From positions 1 to 15,404 of the forward strand of contig JBAYGJ010000022.1 in assembly GCA_041666685.1 (NCBI GenBank): DNA of 15,404 nucleotides, in the 5' to 3' direction. The notes beneath the pieces are model-generated. The model saw only the letters and a program-made list of their open reading frames with translations, was not told the origin of the DNA and did no database searches. Shown one piece after another: positions 5,846-11,596 of the stretch. Positions within the stretch are counted from its first letter, which is position 1, and every line of letters begins with the position of its first letter. The DNA is from JBAYGJ01 sp041666685. Its GTDB lineage: Bacteria; Patescibacteriota; Patescibacteriia; UBA10025; JAHIVO01. Position numbers and translations under genes: made by a program.

Positions 5846-8389
5846 ATGCGCCGCCACCATCTCCAAACAAAAGACGTCCCCGCCCAGACGACATCCGATA
5901 TAGTTATGACCGGACTGACTTCCACCGAAGCAGCTCAACGGTTGCAACAGTACGGGGAAAACGTTATTGCCAAAAAGAAACGGATGCGGCCGGTGGTCGC
6001 TTTCCTGAAAAAATTCCAAAGCCCGCTCATCCTCCTCCTGATCGGCGCTTCTGTCGTCTCGATATTCCTCGGCCAGGGGACCGATGCCGTCATTATCCTC
6101 ATTATGGTCGCCATGTCAGCCATCCTGGATTTCGTCAACACGCGACGGTCGGAAAAAGCCACCCAGTCGCTCATTTCCAAGGTAGCTATTACGGCTACGG
6201 TTATACGCGATGGCCGGGAGCAGGAATTAAAAATCAATGAGATTGTTCCGGGCGACATAGTCCAATTGACAGCCGGCGACATTATTCCGGCAGACTGCGT
6301 GGTGCTTACCGCAAAAGACCTGTTCATCAACCAGTCAGCTCTCACGGGCGAATCATTCCCTGTCGAGAAAGAGCCGGCGACCAGTGCGATCGACGCGAAG
6401 CTCACTGATACTGAAAGACGCGATCTGGTATTTATGGGGTCGAGCGTCGTCACTGGATATGCGACGGTCCGGGTGGATAAGACGGGCGCATCGACAAAAT
6501 TCGGCGCCATCGCCGAACGCCTGGCTGCAACGCCAGAGGAAACGGATTTCGAAAAAGGCATCAAAAAATTCAGCTACCTGATCATGCAGGTGACCTTCGT
6601 GCTCGTAGTGTTGGTCTTCGGCATCAACGCGTTCGTGCACCGGGGAATTTTCGAGTCGTTCATTTTTGCCCTGGCCATCGCCATCGGCCTGACACCCGAA
6701 CTCCTGCCCATGATCATCGCCCTGGCCCTGAGCCACGGCTCAATGAACATGTCGAAGAAAAACGTCATAGTGAAAAACCTGTCCTCCATCCAAAACCTGG
6801 GCAGCATGGATATCCTCTGCACCGACAAAACCGGCACGCTGACGGAAAACAAGATTACGCTAGTCCGGCACGTGGACTGGTCCGGCCATGATTCGGACGA
6901 AGTCCTCTACTACACCTACTTGAACAGCATTTTCCATACGGGAGTTAAAAATCCGCTCGACGGCGCCATCCGTGAATTCAAGCATCTGAGTGTGACGGGA
7001 TATAAAAAATATGATGAGTTGCCGTTCGATTTCCAGCGCCGGAGGGAATCTATTGTCGTGGAAAAAGATGGCCAGCGAACCATCGTCACTAAAGGCGCCC
7101 CGGAATTCGTCATGCCCATCTGCAAAACATACCGCTCAGGCGGACGCGATTTGCCGTTTGACGGATTGAACCGCGAAGCGGCCCAGCACGAATACGACGC
7201 ACTCAGCCGTGACGGGTTCCGCGTATTGGGCGTATCATACAAACCGGCCCAGCTACAGCCCGGCCCATATGCCAATACAGCAGAGAATGCTATGACCTTC
7301 ATGGGCTTTGTCGCATTCTATGACCCGCCGAAACAGGACGTGACCGAAGCCATCAGTGAATTGGCTGCCCTGGGCGTGGAGATAAAAATCCTCACCGGCG
7401 ACAGCGAGCTCCTGACGGAAAAAGTCTGCCGCGATATCGGCCTGCCGGTCCGTGGCGTCGCTACCGGCAACGACCTCCTGCACATGGGCGATGACGAATT
7501 GATGCACCTGGCCGACCGGACGACGATCTTTGCCCGTATCGCGCCAGCCCAGAAAGAACGCATCATCCTCATCCTGAAAAAAGCCAGACATTCGGTCGGC
7601 TATCTTGGCGACGGCATCAATGATGCACCTGCCCTCCGCGCCGCTGACGTCGGCATCTCCGTAAACAACGCGGTTGATGTGGCCAAAGATACGGCTGACA
7701 TCATCCTTCTCCAGAAAAGTCTGCGCGTACTGCGTGACGGCGTCATCGAGGGACGCAAGACGTTCCAAAACACCATGAAATACATCCTCATGGGCCTCAG
7801 CTCAAATTTCGGCAACATGTTTTCCATGGCCGGCCTGTCAGCCATCTTGCCGTTCTTCCCCATGCTCCCGTCCCAGGTACTGCTGAATAACCTTATGTAC
7901 GACTCTTCGCAGTTCACCATATCCACCGACAAGGTGGACACGCAGGATATCCAAAAACCTTTGAAATGGGACATAAAATTCATCCGCAAGTATATGTTTG
8001 TCTTTGGCCCGATCAGTTCCATTTTTGACTTTGCCACCATTGGCGCCCTGTATTATCTATTTCACCCGGCTGTCCACCAATTCCAGGCCGCCTGGTTTAT
8101 GGAGTCGCTGGCCACCCAGACTTTTGTGATTTACGTCATCCGCACAAAAAAAATACCCTTTATCCAGAGTTCGCCCAGCCGCCTGTTATTGGCGACTACG
8201 CTTGGTTCAGTTTTGCTCGGATGGGTCCTACCGTACATTTTTCTAAATAAATACCTGAAATTTGAACCGCTTTCCTGGGGCATGCTGGCCGCCATCACCG
8301 GTCTCGTAATTATTTATTTATTCTGTGTCCAAGCGGTGAAAGTGTGGTTCTATAGGCGAATCGAAAAGTCAGCAACACTGACAAGATAA
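5846..8389 (+). CDS. mgtA: MgtA-type magnesium-importing P-type ATPase
   Basis: An 847-residue P-type ATPase (E. coli MgtA is about 900). Motifs in order: actuator TGES at 167-170, phosphorylation motif DKTGT with D327, nucleotide-binding LPFDFQRRRESIVV and KGAPE, and hinge GDGIND at 588-593. The type IIIB Mg2+ ATPase identity rests on FDFQRRR and on the C-terminal half, where LNNLMYDSSQF and DIQKPLKWD followed by FGPISSIFDF closely match MgtA/MgtB. About ten membrane helices are visible. It uses ATP to drive Mg2+ into the cytoplasm. I chose the ATG at 5846; the frame is open from a TTG at 5810, but a -10-like element lies there. The N-terminus is shorter than in enterobacterial MgtA. No long leader of the mgtA riboswitch kind is present, since only 102 bp separate it from the divergent EEP gene. 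Confidence 0.92.
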   Translation: MRRHHLQTKDVPAQTTSDIVMTGLTSTEAAQRLQQYGENVIAKKKRMRPVVAFLKKFQSPLILLLIGASVVSIFLGQGTDAVIILIMVAMSAILDFVNTRRSEKATQSLISKVAITATVIRDGREQELKINEIVPGDIVQLTAGDIIPADCVVLTAKDLFINQSALTGESFPVEKEPATSAIDAKLTDTERRDLVFMGSSVVTGYATVRVDKTGASTKFGAIAERLAATPEETDFEKGIKKFSYLIMQVTFVLVVLVFGINAFVHRGIFESFIFALAIAIGLTPELLPMIIALALSHGSMNMSKKNVIVKNLSSIQNLGSMDILCTDKTGTLTENKITLVRHVDWSGHDSDEVLYYTYLNSIFHTGVKNPLDGAIREFKHLSVTGYKKYDELPFDFQRRRESIVVEKDGQRTIVTKGAPEFVMPICKTYRSGGRDLPFDGLNREAAQHEYDALSRDGFRVLGVSYKPAQLQPGPYANTAENAMTFMGFVAFYDPPKQDVTEAISELAALGVEIKILTGDSELLTEKVCRDIGLPVRGVATGNDLLHMGDDELMHLADRTTIFARIAPAQKERIILILKKARHSVGYLGDGINDAPALRAADVGISVNNAVDVAKDTADIILLQKSLRVLRDGVIEGRKTFQNTMKYILMGLSSNFGNMFSMAGLSAILPFFPMLPSQVLLNNLMYDSSQFTISTDKVDTQDIQKPLKWDIKFIRKYMFVFGPISSIFDFATIGALYYLFHPAVHQFQAAWFMESLATQTFVIYVIRTKKIPFIQSSPSRLLLATTLGSVLLGWVLPYIFLNKYLKFEPLSWGMLAAITGLVIIYLFCVQAVKVWFYRRIEKSATLTR

Positions 8390-8438
8390 ATCTGCCCGCT
8401 ATATTACAACGCTTAATCGAGCTGTTTTGTGATAGTGG

Positions 8439-8467
8439 TTGACATATTTCAGGATTTCCGCTATACT
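8439..8467 (+). promoter_or_regulatory. Sigma70-type promoter of the 98-residue orphan gene
   Basis: TTGACA (8439-8444), 17-bp spacer, TATACT (8462-8467): the same boxes and spacing as the 318 promoter. Start would be near 8474, giving a leader of about 40 nt. This placement shows that translation does not begin at the in-frame TTG at 8439. Confidence 0.85.
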
Positions 8468-8513
8468 GTTTGGAAACCAAAAAAATCGCACACCATTTTG
8501 CATAGGAGACATC

Positions 8514-8810
8514 ATGACGAGTGTTCCTTTCGTGTTGGTCCGCAGTAACGGGAAGAAATTCGGCGATACGAATTTCCTGACTCCCAAGAAAGCGGAAACG
8601 ACCATCTTGGACGCATTCACCGACCCCCGCTCGCGTTCTAACCTAATGGTTGGCGACCACCTCTACGCCATCCCCACTGAAAAGTTCGCCGAGGGGTTGC
8701 CCTGTATGGAGCTCCAATCTCGGGCCACACATGTGTTCCGCATCACGCCCCGCGAGGTGATCTGTGAAAACCATGGGGAACGCGTCACTGCCAAGCGGCC
8801 CCGCATTTGA
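8514..8810 (+). CDS. Hypothetical 98-residue soluble protein
   Basis: I do not recognise this protein. It is soluble-looking, basic at the C-terminus (ends TAKRPRI), and has two cysteines (C64, C84). The N-terminal half reads VPFVLVRSNGKKFGDTNFLT, followed by DHLYAIPTEKF and THVFRITPREVICENHG, a mixed alpha/beta pattern without membrane helices. The start is well supported: a perfect promoter ends 46 bp upstream and AGGAG (8504-8508) sits 5 nt before the ATG, the best RBS in the window. A strong terminator follows 29 bp after the stop, so the gene is monocistronic and likely well expressed. It lies between the MgtA-like gene and the envelope operon and shares no transcript with either. Confidence 0.8.
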   Translation: MTSVPFVLVRSNGKKFGDTNFLTPKKAETTILDAFTDPRSRSNLMVGDHLYAIPTEKFAEGLPCMELQSRATHVFRITPREVICENHGERVTAKRPRI

Positions 8811-8839
8811 ATTCGCTGTATCAGCGACACCATGTATTC

Positions 8840-8873
8840 AAGGCCTGTCCACAGCGGACGGGCCTTATTTTAT
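8840..8873 (+). terminator. Rho-independent terminator
   Basis: An 11-bp stem: AAGGCCTGTCC (8840-8850), loop ACAGC, GGACGGGCCTT (8856-8866), with one T-G wobble, followed by ATTTTATT. It is the strongest terminator in the window and closes the 8514 gene. Confidence 0.9.
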
Positions 8874-8907
8874 TACCCCAAAACATATGGCCAATCCCAG
8901 GCCTATT

Positions 8908-8916
8908 TGATATAAT
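8908..8916 (+). promoter_or_regulatory. Extended -10 promoter of the envelope operon
   Basis: TGATATAAT (8908-8916) is a perfect extended -10 (TGN plus TATAAT). The -35 position holds TGGCCA (8888-8893), a 4/6 match with 17-bp spacing. Start would be near 8923, about 23 nt before the ATG at 8946. Confidence 0.65.
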
Positions 8917-8945
8917 AAAAAACTCAATAATTTACCATATACTCA

Positions 8946-9263
8946 ATGTACAAAAAAACTCCCCTGGCCAGTCTCGTCCACTCATTGGCAATCATCGCGT
9001 ACGTCAGCGCCGTCGCCGCCTTTATGATGAATGGCTCAAAGGTTTTTGGAGAAGCGGACAACGTCTTCGGCACGGTCGCCATACTTCTCCTGTTCTGCAT
9101 ATCGGCTGCCGTAGTCGGCTTGTTGGTGCTCGGCCGGCCGGCCTATCTCCTCTTCACCGGGCAGCGGCGAGAGGGAATTGTCTTTATGTTATACACCATC
9201 GGCTGGCTTGCCGTGGAACTCGTTTGCTACATAGGCATCATGCTTATAATCAGAAATTCATAA
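8946..9263 (+). CDS. Hypothetical membrane protein, three predicted helices
   Basis: A 105-residue protein with three hydrophobic segments (about 11-28, 41-62, 78-102), a basic start (MYKKTP) and a short cytoplasmic-looking loop FTGQRREG. I recognise no family. It is the first gene of a three-gene operon: the PspC-domain gene starts 3 bp after its stop. This fixed placement suggests a membrane partner in the same envelope-related system, which is inference. No Shine-Dalgarno is visible. Confidence 0.75.
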   Translation: MYKKTPLASLVHSLAIIAYVSAVAAFMMNGSKVFGEADNVFGTVAILLLFCISAAVVGLLVLGRPAYLLFTGQRREGIVFMLYTIGWLAVELVCYIGIMLIIRNS

Positions 9264-9266
9264 ATT

Positions 9267-9656
9267 ATGGAGATAAACGGAAAAAAAATGTACCGCACCC
9301 GGACCAATAAAATGGTCGCCGGTGTATGTGCCGGACTGGCCAGCTACTTCAATATCGACGTCACCATCGTTCGCATCGTTTTTGTGGCCGTCACCCTGGC
9401 GGACGGAATCGGCATCCTGGCCTACCTGGTCCTGGCTATCGTACTGCCGCTCGAGCCGGAAGGGAGTCCGACGGTTGTCCTGCCACCAACCAGCGCCTGG
9501 CTCTCCGACAAGCGCAACCTGGTCGCCGTCATCCTGATTATTATCGGCCTGATCGCACTCCTCAACCAATTCGCTCCCTGGAAATTCTGGCACCTGCACC
9601 TGTTCTGGCCAGCCCTCCTAGTCATCTGTGGTGTTTACATAATAATTAAAAAATAA
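9267..9656 (+). CDS. PspC-domain membrane protein
   Basis: A 129-residue protein. Residues 8-63 are a PspC domain: YRTRTNKMVAGVCAGLASYF, then DVTIVRIVFV and a helix ending VLPLEP. Residues about 84-127 hold two further helices, with WHLHLFWPALLVI resembling the DUF5668 / LiaF-type transmembrane unit. PspC proteins bind or sense membrane stress and signal to partner proteins. The ATG at 9267 is used here; ATG 9288 (residue 8) begins exactly where family members usually begin and has GGAG about 14 nt upstream, so either start is possible. The gene lies 3 bp after the small membrane protein and 1 bp before the toastrack gene, which implies translational coupling. Confidence 0.88.
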   Translation: MEINGKKMYRTRTNKMVAGVCAGLASYFNIDVTIVRIVFVAVTLADGIGILAYLVLAIVLPLEPEGSPTVVLPPTSAWLSDKRNLVAVILIIIGLIALLNQFAPWKFWHLHLFWPALLVICGVYIIIKK

Positions 9657-9657
9657 T

Positions 9658-10659
9658 ATGCAAGAACAAGCGCAATCAAATCCGGAGGCGCCGAAAATCA
9701 CGCCGGAACCTCAAACTCCACCGAAAGAAACGGTCAAAGAAATCCACCATCACCATTATCCGGAAAAGACCCGGTTCCAGTTTGGCCGGATTGTGGTCGG
9801 GCTGATTATCATATTCGTCGGCGTCGTCTACTTGGCCCAGGCTAACGGCTGGGCCGGCCTCAACGTCAATCTGGACTGGGACCGTCTCTGGCCATTGATC
9901 ATCGTTTTTATCGGCCTGTCCATGCTCGGCGGGAAAGGCTGGATGTCCGGTACGATCGGCATCATTATCACTATCGCCATACTGGCCATCGCCGCACTGC
10001 TCATCTTTACCCCGGCCAACGGTACAAATACCTCAGTGACTACTGATACCATCGCTATCGCCAAAGATGCGGCAGCGACCAGTGCCACCGTGGAAATAAA
10101 AGCGGGAGCCGGAACCCTGAATATCAAAGGCGGAGCGACTGACCTGGTTAATGGGACACTGGAGTCGAATGTGACAAAAGCAACCACTGAGTCATCCCTA
10201 AATAATTCAATACAAACGGTCACTATCAAAGAGGACTCGATCAGCTGGCACGGCGTCGGCCACAAGACCAACGCCCTTGACCTGATGCTTACTGAAACTC
10301 TGCCGATCACCCTGAGCCTGGATACCGGAGCCATGAGCATAAACCTGGACCTGAAACAAGTCAACGCCGAGGCCATCACCATCAACACCGGCGCCTCAAG
10401 TATGGACTTGGCGCTCGGCGATATCCCAGCACTGACCAGACTGACGATCGACGGCGGAGCCAGCTCGTTTAATATCAGCCTGCCGGAAGGGGTGGGAGCC
10501 AAGATTACCATCGACGCCGGGTTGTCATCAAAAAATTTCCCGAATTTCAAGAAAATCGACGAAAATAATTATGAAACCGAGAATTACTCGACAGCCCAGA
10601 AAAAAATAGACATGGACCTGGATGTGGGCGTCTCCAGCATCAATCTCAACTGGCGCTAA
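9658..10659 (+). CDS. LiaF/toastrack-type membrane protein
   Basis: A 333-residue protein in three parts. Residues 1-40 form a Pro/Glu/Lys-rich cytoplasmic tail with a run of four His (30-33). Residues about 43-118 hold three to four membrane helices of the DUF5668 (LiaF N-terminal) kind, with LDWDRLWPLIIVFIGLSML. Residues about 130-333 are an extracytoplasmic beta-rich domain of the toastrack / DUF4097-like type. That domain shows repeated rungs of similar sequence: GAGTLNI (150-156), GAMSINL (224-230), GASSMDL (245-251), GASSFNI (267-273), GVSSINL (324-330). Toastrack domains typically pair with PspC and LiaF modules in envelope-stress signalling and are thought to assemble on the membrane. 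It is the last gene of the operon and is followed by a terminator. Confidence 0.85.
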   Translation: MQEQAQSNPEAPKITPEPQTPPKETVKEIHHHHYPEKTRFQFGRIVVGLIIIFVGVVYLAQANGWAGLNVNLDWDRLWPLIIVFIGLSMLGGKGWMSGTIGIIITIAILAIAALLIFTPANGTNTSVTTDTIAIAKDAAATSATVEIKAGAGTLNIKGGATDLVNGTLESNVTKATTESSLNNSIQTVTIKEDSISWHGVGHKTNALDLMLTETLPITLSLDTGAMSINLDLKQVNAEAITINTGASSMDLALGDIPALTRLTIDGGASSFNISLPEGVGAKITIDAGLSSKNFPNFKKIDENNYETENYSTAQKKIDMDLDVGVSSINLNWR

Positions 10660-10679
10660 ATTATCTCCTCACTATAACC

Positions 10680-10710
10680 AAAAAGACTCCCGAAAAATGG
10701 GAGCCTTTTT
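10680..10710. terminator. Bidirectional terminator between the toastrack and RRM genes
   Basis: AAAAAG-A-CTCCC (10680-10691), loop GAAAAAT, GGGAG-C-CTTTTT (10699-10710). The stem is flanked by A5 on one side and T5 on the other, so it can end both the forward operon (stop at 10659) and the reverse RRM gene (stop near 10730). Confidence 0.85.
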
Positions 10711-10729
10711 GTATATTCTTACAGAATAA

Positions 10730-11065
10730 TTACCATGAGCTGGAACCGCCCCGGCCACCGCCGAAACCACCCCGGTCACGGCCACCGCCGAAACCACCTG
10801 TGCGTTTCGGGCGATCGGTCATCGGACGAGCCTCGTTCACAACGAGGGCCCGACCGGCCATCTCTTGCCCGTTCAACGTTTCGATAGCTTTGAGCGCTTC
10901 TTCGTCAGACGCCATCTCCACGAAGCCGAAGCCCTTGGAGCGACCTGACATACGATCCATGATCACCTGAGCTGAGCTCACATTTCCCGCTTGGGCGAAA
11001 TGTTCGCGGAGCTGGTCATCCGTAACATTGTAGGAAAGGTTTCCTACGTACAACTTCTTTGCCAT
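10730..11065 (-). CDS. Gly-rich RRM RNA-binding protein
   Basis: A 111-residue protein with one RNA recognition motif (residues 4-80) and a glycine-arginine tail (89-111) ending SSSW. RNP2 is LYVGNL (5-10) and RNP1 is KGFGFVEM (44-51), with the RNA-stacking aromatics Y6, F46 and F48 all present. It resembles the short bacterial Rbp proteins (cyanobacterial type), single-RRM proteins that bind mRNA and are often cold- or stress-regulated. The frame is open 24 codons further upstream, but the domain clearly begins at MAKKLYVGNL (ATG at 11065), and the upstream part coincides with a structured leader. The leader of about 97 nt has two hairpins. The Gly-rich tail is encoded by a 19-bp direct repeat. 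Confidence 0.93.
   Translation of the reverse strand: MAKKLYVGNLSYNVTDDQLREHFAQAGNVSSAQVIMDRMSGRSKGFGFVEMASDEEALKAIETLNGQEMAGRALVVNEARPMTDRPKRTGGFGGGRDRGGFGGGRGGSSSW
10753..10798 (-). repeat. 19-bp direct repeat encoding the Gly-rich tail
   Basis: The plus-strand string GGCCACCGCCGAAACCACC occurs at 10753-10771 and 10780-10798, 27 bp apart. On the coding strand each copy encodes GGFGGG plus part of the next residue. It explains the tail as a short in-frame duplication. Confidence 0.85.
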
Positions 11066-11105
11066 GTCATTTTGAGATAACTTAATTAAATTGTGCACCC
11101 TACTT

Positions 11106-11142
11106 AGGCAGACCTTTGCCTCTAATGTTACGAACACATTAG
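11106..11142 (-). promoter_or_regulatory. Two-hairpin 5' leader of the RRM gene
   Basis: In the predicted mRNA, CUAAUGU / ACAUUAG (plus 11136-11142 and 11122-11128) forms a 7-bp stem whose loop contains UUCG. One base later, AGGCA / UGCCU (plus 11117-11121 and 11106-11110) forms a second stem. Both lie between the predicted transcription start (about 11162) and the ATG at 11065. The second stem overlaps the 14-bp palindrome that is also found upstream of the 11285 gene. It may be a site for autoregulation by the RNA-binding protein, which is inference. Confidence 0.6.
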
Positions 11143-11168
11143 ATATCCCTAAAAAGATTCACGCGTAT

Positions 11169-11197
11169 ATACTAACAAATAACCGTACCCGTGTCAA
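11169..11197 (-). promoter_or_regulatory. Promoter of the RRM gene
   Basis: On the minus strand: TTGACA (plus 11192-11197), 17-bp spacer, TAGTAT (plus 11169-11174), a perfect -35 and a 4/6 -10. It predicts a start near 11162 and a leader of about 97 nt. Confidence 0.65.
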
Positions 11198-11229
11198 TGG
11201 CCCCGATACATGGCGGAAATACATGGATT

Positions 11230-11238
11230 TGATAGAAT
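11230..11238 (+). promoter_or_regulatory. Extended -10 promoter of the 77-residue gene
   Basis: TGATAGAAT (11230-11238) matches TGN-TATAAT with one mismatch. No good -35 is found at the right distance. Start would be near 11245, placing the 14-bp palindrome at the very start of the transcript. Confidence 0.45.
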
Positions 11239-11245
11239 GATGGTA

Positions 11246-11259
11246 GGCAGATCTCTGCC
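11246..11259. repeat. 14-bp palindrome, near-copy of 11107-11120
   Basis: GGCAGATCTCTGCC is a perfect 6-bp inverted repeat around TC. The sequence at 11107-11120, GGCAGACCTTTGCC, differs at two of 14 positions, and both are preceded by TA. They lie 139 bp apart, one in each of two divergent leaders. As DNA they look like paired operator half-sites; as RNA each forms a 5-bp hairpin with a tetraloop or hexaloop. Confidence 0.75.
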
Positions 11260-11284
11260 ACATTACAATTAACCTCCAAATACT

Positions 11285-11518
11285 ATGGCTATGCTTGTAG
11301 ACTGGGAGCGCAACGTCGTCGATGAGGACGGCTTGCTCAATTATTTCTCCTACAGTGAAAAGATGGAAAAATTCTACCCACTGATGCAAAAAGCCCATGA
11401 GACCCACCAGAAACAGAGAATGGAACTGAAAATCAAGGGCCGTACCTATGAATTTGTCGTGGATAAGGACGGTACAGGCAGTCTACGGAAAAAACCCATC
11501 ACCTCTAGCTGGTTTTGA
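11285..11518 (+). CDS. Hypothetical 77-residue protein
   Basis: I do not recognise it. It is a small, soluble, highly charged protein: MLVDWERNVVDEDG at the start, a helical middle (SEKMEKFYPLMQKAHETHQK), then a beta-hairpin-like end with KIKGRTYEFVVDKDGTG. The frame is supported by charged-residue patterning and by an upstream extended -10 element, but there is no Shine-Dalgarno; the bases before the start read ACCTCC (11272-11277), which is the anti-Shine-Dalgarno sense. A second ATG two codons later (11291) is possible. Divergent from the RRM gene with a shared palindrome. Confidence 0.65.
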   Translation: MAMLVDWERNVVDEDGLLNYFSYSEKMEKFYPLMQKAHETHQKQRMELKIKGRTYEFVVDKDGTGSLRKKPITSSWF

Positions 11519-11548
11519 TCCCTTGTCCAAAAAACTAAGTTAAAGGGG

Positions 11549-11577
11549 TTGACATTACTCATAAAATGAGATAGGGT
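11549..11577 (+). promoter_or_regulatory. Promoter with a dyad in the spacer
   Basis: TTGACA (11549-11554) is perfect; at 17 bp lies TAGGGT (11572-11577), a poor 3/6 -10. Between them CTCAT-AAA-ATGAG (11558-11570) is a 5-bp inverted repeat. A good -35, a weak -10 and a dyad in the spacer are typical of a regulated promoter. It precedes the 11597 gene by about 20 bp. Confidence 0.55.
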
Positions 11578-11596
11578 ATCTGATTAACTTTACCGT

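Noticed and set aside
5744..6019. Upstream extension of the EEP protein to 6019
   Set aside because: It is antisense to the ATPase N-terminus and lacks family similarity; the domain starts at about 5743.
8439..8513. TTG 8439 as start of the 98-residue gene
   Set aside because: It is the first base of a perfect -35 box; AGGAG directs initiation to ATG 8514.
9326..9649. Alternative forward frames over the PspC gene
   Set aside because: Arg/Pro/Ser-rich composition and overlap with a clear PspC domain.
11066..11137. 24-residue N-terminal extension of the RRM protein
   Set aside because: RRM proteins of this type begin at MAKKLYVGNL, and the extension overlaps the hairpin leader.
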